Source of the DNA: Anaerolineae bacterium
GTDB lineage: Bacteria > Chloroflexota > Anaerolineae > Aggregatilineales > Phototrophicaceae
Direction: 5' to 3'
Length of the DNA: 40,452 nucleotides
Assembly (NCBI GenBank): GCA_026645945.1
Contig: JAPKMO010000033.1
Location: 1-40,452 of the forward strand
Shown in pieces: positions 23,546-32,577 of the stretch. The translations under genes were made by a program, and so were the position numbers. Numbering within the stretch: the stretch's first letter is position 1; each line of letters opens with the position of its first letter. The notes beneath the pieces are model-generated. The model ran no database searches. It was not told where the DNA came from and saw nothing but the letters and a program-made list of their open reading frames with translations.

Positions 23546-23980
23546 ATGCGTAGAGGGATAGATTACATCGGCGTGGGGGTGGGCGCGATCATCCGCGATG
23601 ACGGAGGACGCCTGTTCCTGGCGCAGCGCGGGCCGAAGGCGCAGAACGAACGCGGCCTGTGGGAGTTTCCCGGCGGCGCGGTCGAATTTGGCGAAACGCT
23701 GCGGGACGCGCTGGCGCGGGAAATTTATGAGGAATATGGCATCGTCATCCGCGTCGAAGACCTGCTGACCGTGACCGACCACATCTTGCCGGACGAGCGC
23801 CAGCACTGGGTTTCGCCCTCGTTCATCTGCCGGATACTCGAAGGCACGCCGACCATCCGCGAGCCGGAGAAGTGTTCGGCTGTCGGCTGGTTTGCGCCAG
23901 ACGAGATGCCGGATGGCCTGACGCTGGTCACGCGGCACGACCTGGAACTGTACCGCGCTTACGCGCGCGTCATCAGGTAG
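23546..23980 (+). CDS. NUDIX hydrolase
   Basis: 144 residues from ATG 23546, six bases after GAGGA; an ATG two codons earlier overlaps that site. The NUDIX box GGAVEFGETLRDALAREIYEEYGI (about 45-68) matches GX5EX7REUXEEXGU exactly. IIRDDGGRLFLAQRGPKAQNERGLWEFPGG is the preceding substrate strand. These enzymes hydrolyse nucleoside diphosphates linked to other groups; the LWEFPGG form is common in MutT-like members that clean oxidised nucleotides. It overlaps the convergent YdcZ-type gene by 22 bases. Confidence 0.92.
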   Translation: MRRGIDYIGVGVGAIIRDDGGRLFLAQRGPKAQNERGLWEFPGGAVEFGETLRDALAREIYEEYGIVIRVEDLLTVTDHILPDERQHWVSPSFICRILEGTPTIREPEKCSAVGWFAPDEMPDGLTLVTRHDLELYRAYARVIR

Positions 23981-24399
23981 CCGCCCGCCAGCAGCAGCAT
24001 GACGGCCACCACGCGGGTCAGGTCAACCGGGCGCGGGGTCACGTTGAACCAGCCGAATTGGTCAATCAGCAGGCCCATCAGCAGTTGGCCGAGGATGATG
24101 AGCGTGAGCGCCGCGCCCGCGCCCAGCCGGGGCAGGGTGTGGCTGAGGGTGAGATAAAGAATGAGGCCGAAAACGCCGGATACCAGCATATACCAGGGCA
24201 GGCTGCGCCACGCGCCGATGTTCTCGCCGCCGCGCGCCACCAGCAGCAGCGCCGAAAAAACCGCGCCGCTGATATGGACGATCAGGCTGCTGGCTGCGCC
24301 GCCGATCTGCTGGCTCATGCCGCCGGCGATGGGGGACTGAAGGCCGACGGCGATGCCGCCCAGAATCCCGATGAAAAAGGTGACGATTTTTTCGACCAT
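23959..24399 (-). CDS. YdcZ-family (DMT) membrane protein
   Basis: 146 residues with five hydrophobic segments. ILGGIAVGLQSPIAGGMSQQIGG, then the GAAASLIVHISGAVF-like region and LGAGAALTLIILGQLLMGLLIDQFGW, match the DUF606/YdcZ small drug/metabolite-type family. Members are usually single-copy inner membrane proteins of unknown substrate; some act in pairs. It overlaps the NUDIX gene at the 3' end and faces away from the MFS gene. Confidence 0.88.
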   Translation of the reverse strand: MVEKIVTFFIGILGGIAVGLQSPIAGGMSQQIGGAASSLIVHISGAVFSALLLVARGGENIGAWRSLPWYMLVSGVFGLILYLTLSHTLPRLGAGAALTLIILGQLLMGLLIDQFGWFNVTPRPVDLTRVVAVMLLLAGGYLMTRA

Positions 24400-24488
24400 C
24401 TGTGTTTTATCCTTTGCGCCAGGTTATGAGCGCCGCCAACTGTAGCATGTGCGCCGCAAAAGCGCACAACACCTGTTAAGGAAAATTT

Positions 24489-25781
24489 ATGCGACTCCCT
24501 TCCAACCGGCTGTTCTGGGCCGTCAGCCTGGGACACACCACCAACGACATCTTCATGAGTATGCGCTCGGTGCTGCTGGCCTTCATCAGCGCCTATGTGC
24601 TGCCGATGAGCAACCGGCAGATCGGGCTGGCGATCAGCGCCGGGGAGCTGGTCGGCGCGTTCAGCCAGCCGTTTTTTGGCTGGCTGGCGGATAAAACCGG
24701 CGGGCGCTGGGTGGGCGCGCTGGGCGTGGCCTGGACGGTCTCCGGCATCATGATCGCCATGCTGGTGGTGGCGGCGGGCGGCAGCTACTGGCTGATGTTC
24801 ATCCCGCTGGCGCTGGCCGCGCTGGGCAGCGGCGCGTTTCATCCGGTTGGCTCGATGCACGCCGCCGAATCCGACAAACTGCGCGCCGCCAGCAATACGG
24901 CCATCTTTTTTATGTTCGGGCAGGTCGGCCTGGGGCTTGGCCCGGCGCTGGCCGGGCTGCTGCTGAACAATGCCCACACGCGCTATAACGACCTGTTCGG
25001 GACGGCGCTCGGCCCGGCCTTCCGGGGCGTCTTCATCGAAAGCGGCAGCGTGACGCCCGTTCTGCTGCTGTGGCTGCTGGTCATCCCCGCGCCGCTGCTG
25101 ATGGCGCTGTTCATCCCCAACCGCCGCCGGCACGAAGGAGCCGCCCGCGCCAGTCGCCCCGCCGCCGATGACGGTCCGGCGCGCCTGCCCCTGCCGGTGA
25201 AGGTGCTGGTCATCCTGGCGGTGGCGGTTATGTTCCGCAGCCTGGCGAACCCCGCCACCGTCAGTTTCATCCCGCGTTTGTTCCAGCTTAAGGGCTGGAG
25301 TCCGGCGGAATACGGCCTGCTGACCAGTTCGTTCTGGATTGCGTCCGGCGTGGCCGGAGTGCTGTTCGGCTACCTCGCCAACCGCTTCGACCTGCGTTAT
25401 ATCATCACCGGCGGGCTGCTGATGGCCGCCCCGGCCATTTTTCTGCTGCCGGTGCTGGAAGGCGGCATCGCTTTCGTGCTGGCGGTGGTGGTCGGCGCGC
25501 TCAGCGGCGGCTCGCACAGCCTGATCGTGGTGCTGGCGCAGGGGCTGCTGCCGGGGCGCAAGGGTTTTGCCTCCGGCGCGATTCTCGGTTTTATCTTCGC
25601 CACCGGGGCGGTTGGCAACCTGATTATCGGCGACCTGGCCGACCGCATCGGGGCGGCGCAGGCGTTCCAGGTGATCGGCATCATCACGCTGGCGGCCAGC
25701 TTTTTATGGCTGGCGCTGCCCGCGCCGAAGGGAAAAAGCGTAACACAGCGGCTCGAAAGCGCAGAGGTTCAGAGGGGCTAG
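24489..25781 (+). CDS. MFS transporter, Fsr (fosmidomycin-resistance)-like
   Basis: 430 residues with twelve hydrophobic segments. The start LPSNRLFWAVSLGHTTNDIFMSM and GWLADKTGGRW (the MFS loop 2-3 motif) match the fosmidomycin-resistance-like subgroup. FHPVGSMHAAE in loop 4-5 is also typical. Likely a proton-driven efflux pump. A central hydrophilic loop (RRRHEGAARASRPAADDGPARLP) separates the two halves as expected. AAGGA lies 9 bases upstream of the ATG. Resistance activity is an inference from the subgroup. Confidence 0.9.
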   Translation: MRLPSNRLFWAVSLGHTTNDIFMSMRSVLLAFISAYVLPMSNRQIGLAISAGELVGAFSQPFFGWLADKTGGRWVGALGVAWTVSGIMIAMLVVAAGGSYWLMFIPLALAALGSGAFHPVGSMHAAESDKLRAASNTAIFFMFGQVGLGLGPALAGLLLNNAHTRYNDLFGTALGPAFRGVFIESGSVTPVLLLWLLVIPAPLLMALFIPNRRRHEGAARASRPAADDGPARLPLPVKVLVILAVAVMFRSLANPATVSFIPRLFQLKGWSPAEYGLLTSSFWIASGVAGVLFGYLANRFDLRYIITGGLLMAAPAIFLLPVLEGGIAFVLAVVVGALSGGSHSLIVVLAQGLLPGRKGFASGAILGFIFATGAVGNLIIGDLADRIGAAQAFQVIGIITLAASFLWLALPAPKGKSVTQRLESAEVQRG

Positions 25782-26103
25782 GGGCGCACGGCCTTGCGCT
25801 CATGCGAACTTGTGTTCTATCCCAATCGGTGTACAATAATAGATAGGCGACGTTATAAGGCCGGTTAAATGCCCGGTTTCGACCAGGGCGATTGTATATC
25901 AAATCTTGACCAGCTTATAGCCCTTTCAGACCCCTCCCCGTATACGGGATGAGTCACGCGAGCATTCATCCTCCCCTGTATACGGGGGAGGTGCCCCGAA
26001 GGGCGGAGGGGGCGAAAAGTAGATAGATTGAGAACACTTGTGCCGTTTATATGCGATTACCTCGCGGTTTCGACCATCACTTGAGTTTTTGCCCGGCTTT
26101 CGG
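25782..26103. repeat. Gene-free gap with degenerate family A repeat
   Basis: About 320 bases with no plausible gene. From about 25890 to 26065 it resembles the reverse of the family A element: GGCGAAAAGTAGATAGATTGAG matches the complement of TCTCAATAA...GGCTTTCGCC, and ATGCGAT sits near the right end. The interior is palindrome-rich: CCGTATACGG, ATGA/TCAT around CACGCGAGC, and CCTCCC/GGGAGG around TGTATACGG (25969-25990). The outer CCCCTCC/GGAGGGG arms are at 25931 and 26005. A GTACAATAATAGATAG segment near 25851 is AT-rich but without a clear promoter. Confidence 0.45.
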
Positions 26104-26207
26104 GTACACTAGTATATAAACTGTCTTAATCTGCATACTGACAGTGGGCGTAAACGGACAGTGGGCTTAAGCCCACTGCCAGAAATGTTCTCATCTTGTC
26201 AAGGTAC
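26104..26207. repeat. Family C palindromic repeat, copy 2
   Basis: Bounded by GTAC on each side. Left part TCTTAATCTGCATAC, then GACAGTGGGCG and the 24-base palindrome at 26157-26180 (one mismatch in the last arm base pair), then TTCTCATCTTGT. The left and right parts match copies at 32432 and (reversed) 21427. It ends 33 bases before the next gene. Confidence 0.65.
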
Positions 26208-26240
26208 CTGGGTTAGAATGTTGGTGTAAGGGAGAGACTA

Positions 26241-26582
26241 ATGACTGACCAATCCTCCGATAATCCTCAGTGGTTGGACGAATTTGAAGATTTAGCCAAT
26301 CGTGAACTTGAGGAGGGGTCGTCGTGCGAGCAGGTGCATCCGATTGTTGAACGTTGGTTTCAGAATTTGATGGAAGGCGACCCCCCCGAATCGCGCGATT
26401 CGGTTATGCAGGCGATGGCCTGCCTGTCTACGGAAATCCTGTACAACTCCCCCGACGAATTTATTGAAACGCTGGTCGAACACATGGGCGAAGACGACCT
26501 CGCCATGTGGATCGAACATATTCTGCTGATTGGCCGCGCTTTCGAGATTGCCCTACGTAACGGCGACCTCGATGATCTTTAG
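26241..26582 (+). CDS. Small acidic hypothetical protein
   Basis: 113 residues, not recognised. Very acidic (many Asp/Glu, about 30 acidic residues), helical, no membrane segment or signal. Motif-like pieces: QWLDEFEDLANRELEEG, VHPIVERWFQNLMEGDPPESRDSVMQAMACL and EDDLAMWIEHILLIGRAFEIAL. GGGAGA lies 8 bases upstream of the ATG, a good start. It ends in a 4-base overlap with the convergent bactofilin-like gene. It may be a regulator or adaptor; no evidence for a specific function. Confidence 0.65.
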   Translation: MTDQSSDNPQWLDEFEDLANRELEEGSSCEQVHPIVERWFQNLMEGDPPESRDSVMQAMACLSTEILYNSPDEFIETLVEHMGEDDLAMWIEHILLIGRAFEIALRNGDLDDL

Positions 26583-28039
26583 TCCGGCCACCACTTAAAT
26601 CCGGGCGGCAGATTGTCCATGCCCGGCAGTTGGCGCGTGTCGTCCAGAATTGGCGGCGGCGGCGGTTCCGGCTGGCCGTCCGGCGCGCCCAACCGGAACG
26701 GCAGTGCCGGCGGACGGTCATAAGCCCGGCGCAGCCGGTGTTGAACGGCCAGCGGCAGCGCACCCAACCCCCATAAAATCGCCGCCAGATGAACCACCCA
26801 GCCCACCGCCGGCAGCGAAACCAGCAGCGCCAGCGCCACAATCCCGACCATTAGGCCGATGTAGCTGATGCGCGGGCTGCCGTCGTCGCCAACGGCCACT
26901 TCCACCAGCAGCCGTCCCACCGCCAGCGCCGCGATCACCCGGCTGAGAAAGGCGACCACGAAGGCAAACGCGCCGGAGCCGCCCAGCGCCGCCACCGCCA
27001 GCGCCAGGCTGCCCGCCCAGGTCAGGCCGTTGAGCTGAAGCCGGGCGAGAATCACCAGCACCAGCCCACCGACCAGAATCAGCGCCAGAATTGCCAGTAC
27101 CCCCACCACCAGGGAGAGCAGCCCCGCCCCCAGGCCCAGCAGCGGGTGGGCGCGAAGCTGCCGCGCCGTCGTTTGCATCGGGCGGAAAGCCGCCGCCAGC
27201 GCGATCAAGCCGACGACCGCCAGCGTCAGCACTTCCTGGAACACCTGCGACAGATACAGCCCCAGCTCGCGCCCGGACGGCTGTTCCTCCGGGATGATCT
27301 GGCTCAGATCGGGCTGGAGGCTGACCGGCGAAAAAACCACCTCCCCGGCAACCGTGCCTTCAATTACCCCCTCCGCCGGCCCGACGTACCGCAGATCGCC
27401 GGCGATCTGCGCGCCCGGCGAGACGATCAGGCCGGGGTTCTGCACCGCCGAGTCCCAGAACAGCGGAAACAGCAGATTTAACCAGCCGGCCAGGGTGGCG
27501 TTATTGGGGTCGCCCACATTGGCGTTCACGTCGCCCTCGACCGCTCCACCCACTTTCAGCGCCGCGCCCCAGAAGTTCACCTCACCACCGACGCGCCCGT
27601 CCAGGTTCAGCTCGTAACCGGCGTAGGTCACGCTGCCGGGGATGTCCGCCCCGGCGCTGAGGCTGGTGCTGAGGCTGAGGCTGACGAGATCGCTGGCGGC
27701 ACGCTCAAAACGTGCCTGCGGGCCGATTTGCAGAACCGGGCCGAGGAAATGCAGGTTTTCCCCTGCCGTGCCGTTAAAACGAAGCTGGCCGCCCAGCAGG
27801 TAAATATCGCCGCCAACGCTGCCGTTGATTTCGATGATGGAGGCCGCGCCGGACAGGTTGCCCTGCACACGCCCGTTGATGGTCAGCAGCCGGCACAGCA
27901 CGAACAGATTACGTTCGATCACCTCATCCGCTTCGATGGCGCATATATCGCCCTGGCGCACTTCCTGCGCTGCCGCGCCGCCGGCCCCCAGCAGGATCAG
28001 CAGCAGCGTGATTATCAGCAGCCGATGTTTCCAACTCAT
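26579..28039 (-). CDS. Bactofilin-like membrane protein
   Basis: 486 residues from ATG 28039, with AGGAGG about 11 bases upstream; a GTG further upstream would contain that site. Signal peptide MSWKHRLLIITLLLILLGAGGAAAQ. Residues about 25-210 are a right-handed beta-helix-like repeat of the bactofilin (polymer-forming) type: IERNLFVLCRLLTINGRVQGNLSGAASIIEINGSVGGDIYLLGGQLRFNGTAGENLHFLG. After a linker come five or six membrane segments (about 255-435) and a Pro-rich tail ending in PPGFKWWPD. Bactofilins form cytoskeletal filaments; here the domain is probably exported and membrane-linked. It overlaps the small acidic gene by 4 bases at the 3' end. Confidence 0.78.
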   Translation of the reverse strand: MSWKHRLLIITLLLILLGAGGAAAQEVRQGDICAIEADEVIERNLFVLCRLLTINGRVQGNLSGAASIIEINGSVGGDIYLLGGQLRFNGTAGENLHFLGPVLQIGPQARFERAASDLVSLSLSTSLSAGADIPGSVTYAGYELNLDGRVGGEVNFWGAALKVGGAVEGDVNANVGDPNNATLAGWLNLLFPLFWDSAVQNPGLIVSPGAQIAGDLRYVGPAEGVIEGTVAGEVVFSPVSLQPDLSQIIPEEQPSGRELGLYLSQVFQEVLTLAVVGLIALAAAFRPMQTTARQLRAHPLLGLGAGLLSLVVGVLAILALILVGGLVLVILARLQLNGLTWAGSLALAVAALGGSGAFAFVVAFLSRVIAALAVGRLLVEVAVGDDGSPRISYIGLMVGIVALALLVSLPAVGWVVHLAAILWGLGALPLAVQHRLRRAYDRPPALPFRLGAPDGQPEPPPPPILDDTRQLPGMDNLPPGFKWWPD

Positions 28040-28158
28040 GAGGATTATCCCCTCCTGAAACACCCCCGATTGTAGATGACCTGGGGCTGTCGCACCAAAT
28101 CTGCGCTATAAATTCGCACTCCTGTCACACAGGATTACTGTTTGGCGCGACTGCCCGG

Positions 28159-28848
28159 TCAATTTTTGTCTGGCGGGGCGTCCACCCGCAGCAGGCGGCG
28201 GATACGTTTGTAGAAAACCAGCGGGATAATCGCCAGCACGGCCAGCACAGCGTAGAGCGCCACAAGCTGGCCGTAACTGCCACTGGTCAGCATCGAGCCG
28301 ACAGCGACGGCCAGCGCGGTCGGCAGCAGGCCGCCCACCGCCGTGATGAGCAGATACCGGCGGTAGGAGATGGGCGTAAAACCCGCCGCGTAGCTGATAA
28401 AATCGTACACCGCGAACAGGAACAGCCGCGCATACACCAGCGACCAGGCTTCGCCAGCCTGCCGGTAGAAGGTTTCGATCCGCGCCATACCGCCCGGCCC
28501 GACCAGCCGCCCCACCACCGGACGCCCCAGCCGCCGCGCGATCCAGAAATTGGCGCTGCCGCCGACCACTTCCCCGATGATCGAATAAATCACCCCCGGC
28601 ACGAAGCCGAACAGGATGCCCGCTGCGAACTGGACCGGCCCGGTGCTGAGCGGCGCGATGATGAAGGTGGAGGCGCGCAGCAGGATGTACACCAGCGGCG
28701 CGAACGGCCCGGCCTGTTCGATGAAGGCCTGAATATGCTCCGTGCCGATGGCTTCAATCGCCAGCGTCAGCAGGATGGTGATGCCCACAAATGAAAGCCC
28801 GGCCAGCGCCACCGCCCGCCAGGAGATTCTATCGGCCTCGAAGTTCAT
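28159..28848 (-). CDS. TVP38/TMEM64 (SNARE-associated, DedA-related) membrane protein
   Basis: 229 residues with five or six hydrophobic segments. The signature core is present: APLSTGPVQFAAGILFGFVPGVIYSIIGEVVGGSANFWIARRLGRPVVGRL (G-F-x-x-G..G.....G.....R.LGR), as in TVP38/YdjX. YARLFLFAVYDFISYAAGFTPISYRRYLLIT is the second conserved half. These VTT-domain proteins are linked to lipid transport in other organisms; the bacterial role is unclear. AGGA lies 8 bases upstream of the ATG. Confidence 0.88.
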   Translation of the reverse strand: MNFEADRISWRAVALAGLSFVGITILLTLAIEAIGTEHIQAFIEQAGPFAPLVYILLRASTFIIAPLSTGPVQFAAGILFGFVPGVIYSIIGEVVGGSANFWIARRLGRPVVGRLVGPGGMARIETFYRQAGEAWSLVYARLFLFAVYDFISYAAGFTPISYRRYLLITAVGGLLPTALAVAVGSMLTSGSYGQLVALYAVLAVLAIIPLVFYKRIRRLLRVDAPPDKN

Positions 28849-28922
28849 GTTAAAGTCCTGTTCGCGTGATGATCCAGGGCAAACACACGAAAAGCGTACG
28901 GGTCAACCAGCGTGGCCGCCAG

Positions 28923-28959
28923 GCCCCCTCTAAATCTCCCCCGAATTCGGAGAGGGGGC
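28923..28959. repeat. CCCCCTCT/AGAGGGGG cruciform repeat
   Basis: 9-bp arms GCCCCCTCT (28923-28931) and AGAGGGGGC (28951-28959) enclose the palindrome CCGAATTCGG. It lies in the 172-base gap between the TVP38 and histidine kinase genes and matches the core of the repeats at 6150, 35067 and 36267. Confidence 0.65.
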
Positions 28960-29020
28960 AGGGGGTGGGGACTGGCAATCACAGTAGGATTACCGATAAT
29001 CCAAGAATCCAAGGCGGCCT

Positions 29021-32000
29021 TTACGTCGAGGTTGTCACCGGCCATTCACCGGTTTCGTCCAAGCGGACGGCGGTTTCCACCGGGACGGTGAAGGCGAACA
29101 GGCTGCCGCCGCCGGGGTTGTTCTCCACCCAGATGCGCCCGCCGTGCGCCTCGACGGCCATCTTGCAGAAGGTCAGCCCCAGGCCGATGCCGCGCCGCGC
29201 CCCGCGCCGCCCCTTAACCTGCACGAAGCGGTCGAACAGGCGGCTTTTGTATTCGTCCGGCACGCCCGGCCCCTGGTCGGCCACGTCCACGCGCAAAAAG
29301 CCGGCCGGTGCGCCGGCCAGCCCCGGCTGGTAGGCGCGGATGGTGATGGCCGTGTCTGCCGGGCTGTATTTGAGGGCGTTATCCACCAGGTTTTGCAGCA
29401 CGCGCTCGATTTTGTCCCGGTCAACGTTAACCAGCGGTATATCCGCGCCCACCTCGGAATTAAGCGCCACTTCCAGTTCGTGCGCCAGCGGGCTGAGTTC
29501 GACACACACGCTGTCCACCAGGGTCGCCAGTTCGGTCGGTTCGGCCTCCAGGGTAAGCTGGCCGCTTTCCATGCGCGAAATATCCAGCAGCGAATCCACC
29601 CGGCTGAGCAGCTTGCGGATGGCGCGCTGGCTGGTTTCGGTGGTGGATTCGATGATGCTGCGGTAGGCATTGTTGGCCGGCACGACCTCGCGCAGCAGCT
29701 TGAGGCCGGTGGTGACGGCGGTCAGCGGGCTGCGTAAATCATGCACGATCATACGCGACAGGTCTTCGCGCATCTGGGACAGTTCGTGTTCTTCGGTCAG
29801 GTTATAAAACACCATCAAAATACCCAGCGGCGCGCCGTCGGCACTGCTGATGGACATCACATCGCGCTGGATGTACACCGCGCCCTGATCGCCTTCGACG
29901 GTATAGGCGGCGGATTCCAGGCCCACCCAATCGGAACGCGCCTGCAAATCGCCTACCAGCCCCAGGACCTGCTTGGCGGACTCAAAACCCATGCGGGCGG
30001 CCAGGTTCAGCTCCGGGTCGGCCAGCAGGTCTTCGATCTTGCGCCCGACCAGCTGCTCCGGGGCCAGGCCGATCAAATCCACGCGCGGGTTCGCCAGGGC
30101 GATCACCCCGGCATGGTCTATCAACACGAGCGCCTCGGTCATGGCGTTAAGGATGACCTGGAGGCGGTCGCGGGCTTCGGAAACCCGCGCGAACAGGCGC
30201 GAATTGTGGATGGCAATGGTGATATGGTTGGCAAGCTGCATGGCAAAATGCTGGTCTTCGTCGCCGAAGGCATCTTCCTGGCGGCTTTCCAGCACGATCA
30301 CACCCTGCGGCTGGCTGTCCCGCACGATGGGCGCGGCAAGCTGCGAGCGCGCGGTTTCCAGCAGGGGCGGCAGGGCGGCGCGGCGCGTATCCGGGACGGT
30401 CAGCACATGGCCGGAACGCAGCGCCTGGCCGGCGATGCTGTGCCGCAGCGCCTGGGCGGTAAAAACCGCCGGGTAGCCGCTGCCGGCCAGTACGACCGGC
30501 TCGCCGGAATGTTCGTCTTTTAGGACGATCAAGCCGGCGTGGGCGCGCGTCAGTTCCAGGGCGCGTGCCAGCACCAGCGCGCCGATTTCCGGTGGGGACA
30601 TGGGCGCGGTAAGCTGCCGCCCCAGCGTCGCCAGCGCGTACATCTGCTCGGCGCGGCGTTCGAGCGCCTGGCCGGTTTTGCTGTACTGGCGCGCATTTTT
30701 AATGGCCTGGGCGGCCTGGTTGGCGAAAGCGCGGATGATCTCAATCCCGGCTTCCCCAAACGCCTGGGGCGTGTCGAAGTACAGCACCAGCACGCCCAGG
30801 CCAGTATCGGCCACCAGCAGCGGCATCTCGATCCAGGCGGCTTTGTTCTCCCGGCGCAAGCACTCCCGGCTGGCTGCCGCGCGCGCGTCAGTGGAAGCAT
30901 CGGCCACCAGCACCGGCGGCTGGCGAAAATCGGTCAGCAGCAGGCCAGGCGGGTCCGCCGCGAAAACATCGCTGAGTCCGGCGCTGCCCGCCAGCTTTAA
31001 CGATTCCTGCTCGGTCAGGAAAACCGCCACGCCGGTCGCGCCGGAAATCAGCGAAGCCGACGATACCACCGCGTCCAACACGGCCTCCGGCGAAAGCGTG
31101 ACCGTCAGCAGGGCCAGCACCCGGTTAAGGACAGCAAGCTGTTCGGCACGGGCGGTTTGCTGGCGGTAAAGTTGCGCGTTGTCAATGGCCGCCCCGGCGC
31201 CGGCGCCGATGATGCTCAACAGGCGCAGATCGTCCGGCTTGAGCAGATGTTTGGAGTCGTCGGACATAACAACCATCGCGCCCAGCAGCCGCCCGCCGAC
31301 CAGCAGCGGCGCGCCCATCCAGGAATAAACCGGTTCGCCAGGCGGCAGCAGTCCCAGGCGCGCCGCCTCGCGGCGGACATCCCGGCTGATGAGCAGCGGT
31401 TTTTGCGTCCGTAAAACGTGCTGGAGCAGCGTGTTTTTCGCGGCCTCCTCGGCAGGACGGTAAGGCTGCCCATCCCGAACGGCCAGCGGAAAATCCAGCC
31501 GCTGTCGGTCGGCGTCGTACAGCGCCACCAGGAAGTGGTCAACGTTCAGCAGCCGCGCCACCTGGTTGTAGATGGTTTGCAGCAGGGAGTCCAGGTTTAA
31601 ATCCGACTGGAGGGCTTGGCCGACCACCGCCAGCGAGTGCGACTCGTTGATCTGCTGGCGGAGCTGGTGCTGCGCCCGGCTGAGGCCGTACAGCGCCAGG
31701 GCAAACGCCGCCGCCCCGGCGATGAAAATCGCCAGCGCGGTTGGCACGTCGGCCACCAGCAGCGCAGCCGCCAGACCGAAAGGAATCGGCAGCACCAGCA
31801 GCGCGAACAGTTCCACCGGGTTTTCCCGCAGGATGCGCTGGACGGAATAACCGACCAGATACATTTCCAGCAGGAAGATTGCCAGATAAACTAGAATGTA
31901 TAAAACCGCACAGAGCAGCAGCGCCGGGATGTCCGCGCCCAGCAGGTTCGACAGCGGCAGCACGCCCCCGGCGGCGCGGTAAAACTGCCCGGCCACCAGA

Positions 32001-32389
32001 AAACTGAGCGTGACACGGGCGCTGACGGCCACCACGCTGCGCGCCGTGCGGGCGATCACCGGGCGGCGCAGCAGACGCTCCTGCTGGCGGAAAATCAGCA
32101 GCGCGCCCCCGGCCACCCCGCCCAGGAAGACCGCCCAGGTCATCACCGGCTGCGCGTCCGGCGGAAGCGACAACAACGCCACCAGGCCGACCATATGGGC
32201 GGGGCTTAACTCGCCTTCCGACAGCAGCATCCCAAAATACAGCGTGAATGCCGTCAGAACGCCGTAAGCCAGCGCCTGCCCGGCGTACCGGTTGAGCGCC
32301 GTTTCGTCCGGCAGATGCAGCGCCAGCGTCACCCCGGTGACGATAGCCAGCAGCAGCAGAATGAGCAGATTGACCGATGCGCGATTCAT
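29021..32389 (-). CDS. Multi-GAF/PAS sensor histidine kinase 1
   Basis: 1122 residues. The first ~235 form about eight membrane segments, a large membrane input region. Cytosolic modules follow: GAF (about 255-400, FLVALYDADRQRLDF), GAF (415-560), GAF (585-735, HAGLIVLKDEHSGEP) and PAS (about 745-865, LQVILNAMTEALVLIDHAGVIALANPRVDLIGLAPEQLVG). The kinase has the H-box MIVHDLRSPLTAV with phospho-acceptor His883, N-box DNALKYSP (about 1003), DQGPGVP (1038) and RGIGLGLTFCK. It autophosphorylates on His883 and needs a partner; no receiver domain or response regulator is near. A CCAGAC/GTCTGG hairpin (32409-32428) lies just upstream. A second similar kinase follows upstream in the same direction. 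Confidence 0.93.
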   Translation of the reverse strand: MNRASVNLLILLLLAIVTGVTLALHLPDETALNRYAGQALAYGVLTAFTLYFGMLLSEGELSPAHMVGLVALLSLPPDAQPVMTWAVFLGGVAGGALLIFRQQERLLRRPVIARTARSVVAVSARVTLSFLVAGQFYRAAGGVLPLSNLLGADIPALLLCAVLYILVYLAIFLLEMYLVGYSVQRILRENPVELFALLVLPIPFGLAAALLVADVPTALAIFIAGAAAFALALYGLSRAQHQLRQQINESHSLAVVGQALQSDLNLDSLLQTIYNQVARLLNVDHFLVALYDADRQRLDFPLAVRDGQPYRPAEEAAKNTLLQHVLRTQKPLLISRDVRREAARLGLLPPGEPVYSWMGAPLLVGGRLLGAMVVMSDDSKHLLKPDDLRLLSIIGAGAGAAIDNAQLYRQQTARAEQLAVLNRVLALLTVTLSPEAVLDAVVSSASLISGATGVAVFLTEQESLKLAGSAGLSDVFAADPPGLLLTDFRQPPVLVADASTDARAAASRECLRRENKAAWIEMPLLVADTGLGVLVLYFDTPQAFGEAGIEIIRAFANQAAQAIKNARQYSKTGQALERRAEQMYALATLGRQLTAPMSPPEIGALVLARALELTRAHAGLIVLKDEHSGEPVVLAGSGYPAVFTAQALRHSIAGQALRSGHVLTVPDTRRAALPPLLETARSQLAAPIVRDSQPQGVIVLESRQEDAFGDEDQHFAMQLANHITIAIHNSRLFARVSEARDRLQVILNAMTEALVLIDHAGVIALANPRVDLIGLAPEQLVGRKIEDLLADPELNLAARMGFESAKQVLGLVGDLQARSDWVGLESAAYTVEGDQGAVYIQRDVMSISSADGAPLGILMVFYNLTEEHELSQMREDLSRMIVHDLRSPLTAVTTGLKLLREVVPANNAYRSIIESTTETSQRAIRKLLSRVDSLLDISRMESGQLTLEAEPTELATLVDSVCVELSPLAHELEVALNSEVGADIPLVNVDRDKIERVLQNLVDNALKYSPADTAITIRAYQPGLAGAPAGFLRVDVADQGPGVPDEYKSRLFDRFVQVKGRRGARRGIGLGLTFCKMAVEAHGGRIWVENNPGGGSLFAFTVPVETAVRLDETGEWPVTTST

Positions 32390-32408
32390 CGTCCGTTTTT
32401 AACAATTT

Positions 32409-32428
32409 CCAGACATTTTAGAGTCTGG
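32409..32428. promoter_or_regulatory. CCAGAC-N8-GTCTGG inverted repeat before kinase 1
   Basis: Perfect 6-base arms around ATTTTAGA, 20 bases before the kinase 1 start, next to a weak -10-like TAAAAT. Could be a protein-binding site or mRNA hairpin in the leader. Confidence 0.35.
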
Positions 32429-32431
32429 CAC

Positions 32432-32516
32432 ATAAACCAGCTTGATCTGCATACAGGCAGTGGGCTTAAGCCCACTGTCGGAGGCAGACACTCTCATCTT
32501 GTTAATGTACTAGTGT
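32432..32516. repeat. Family C palindromic repeat, copy 3
   Basis: Contains TTGATCTGCATAC, then the 24-base palindrome at 32456-32479 (one arm mismatch at the left end), then TCTCATCTTGT and a right-side GTACTAGTGTAC. It sits in the 188-base gap between the two histidine kinase genes. Confidence 0.65.
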
Positions 32517-32577
32517 ACACCACTTCGCCCCAGCAAACGGGCCAGAATGGTTAGGATTTTGATAGCCGAGGGCGGTT

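Noticed and set aside
26188-26219. TTGTCA and TAGAAT as a promoter for the small acidic gene.
   Set aside because: The spacer is only 12 bases, too short for a sigma-70 promoter.
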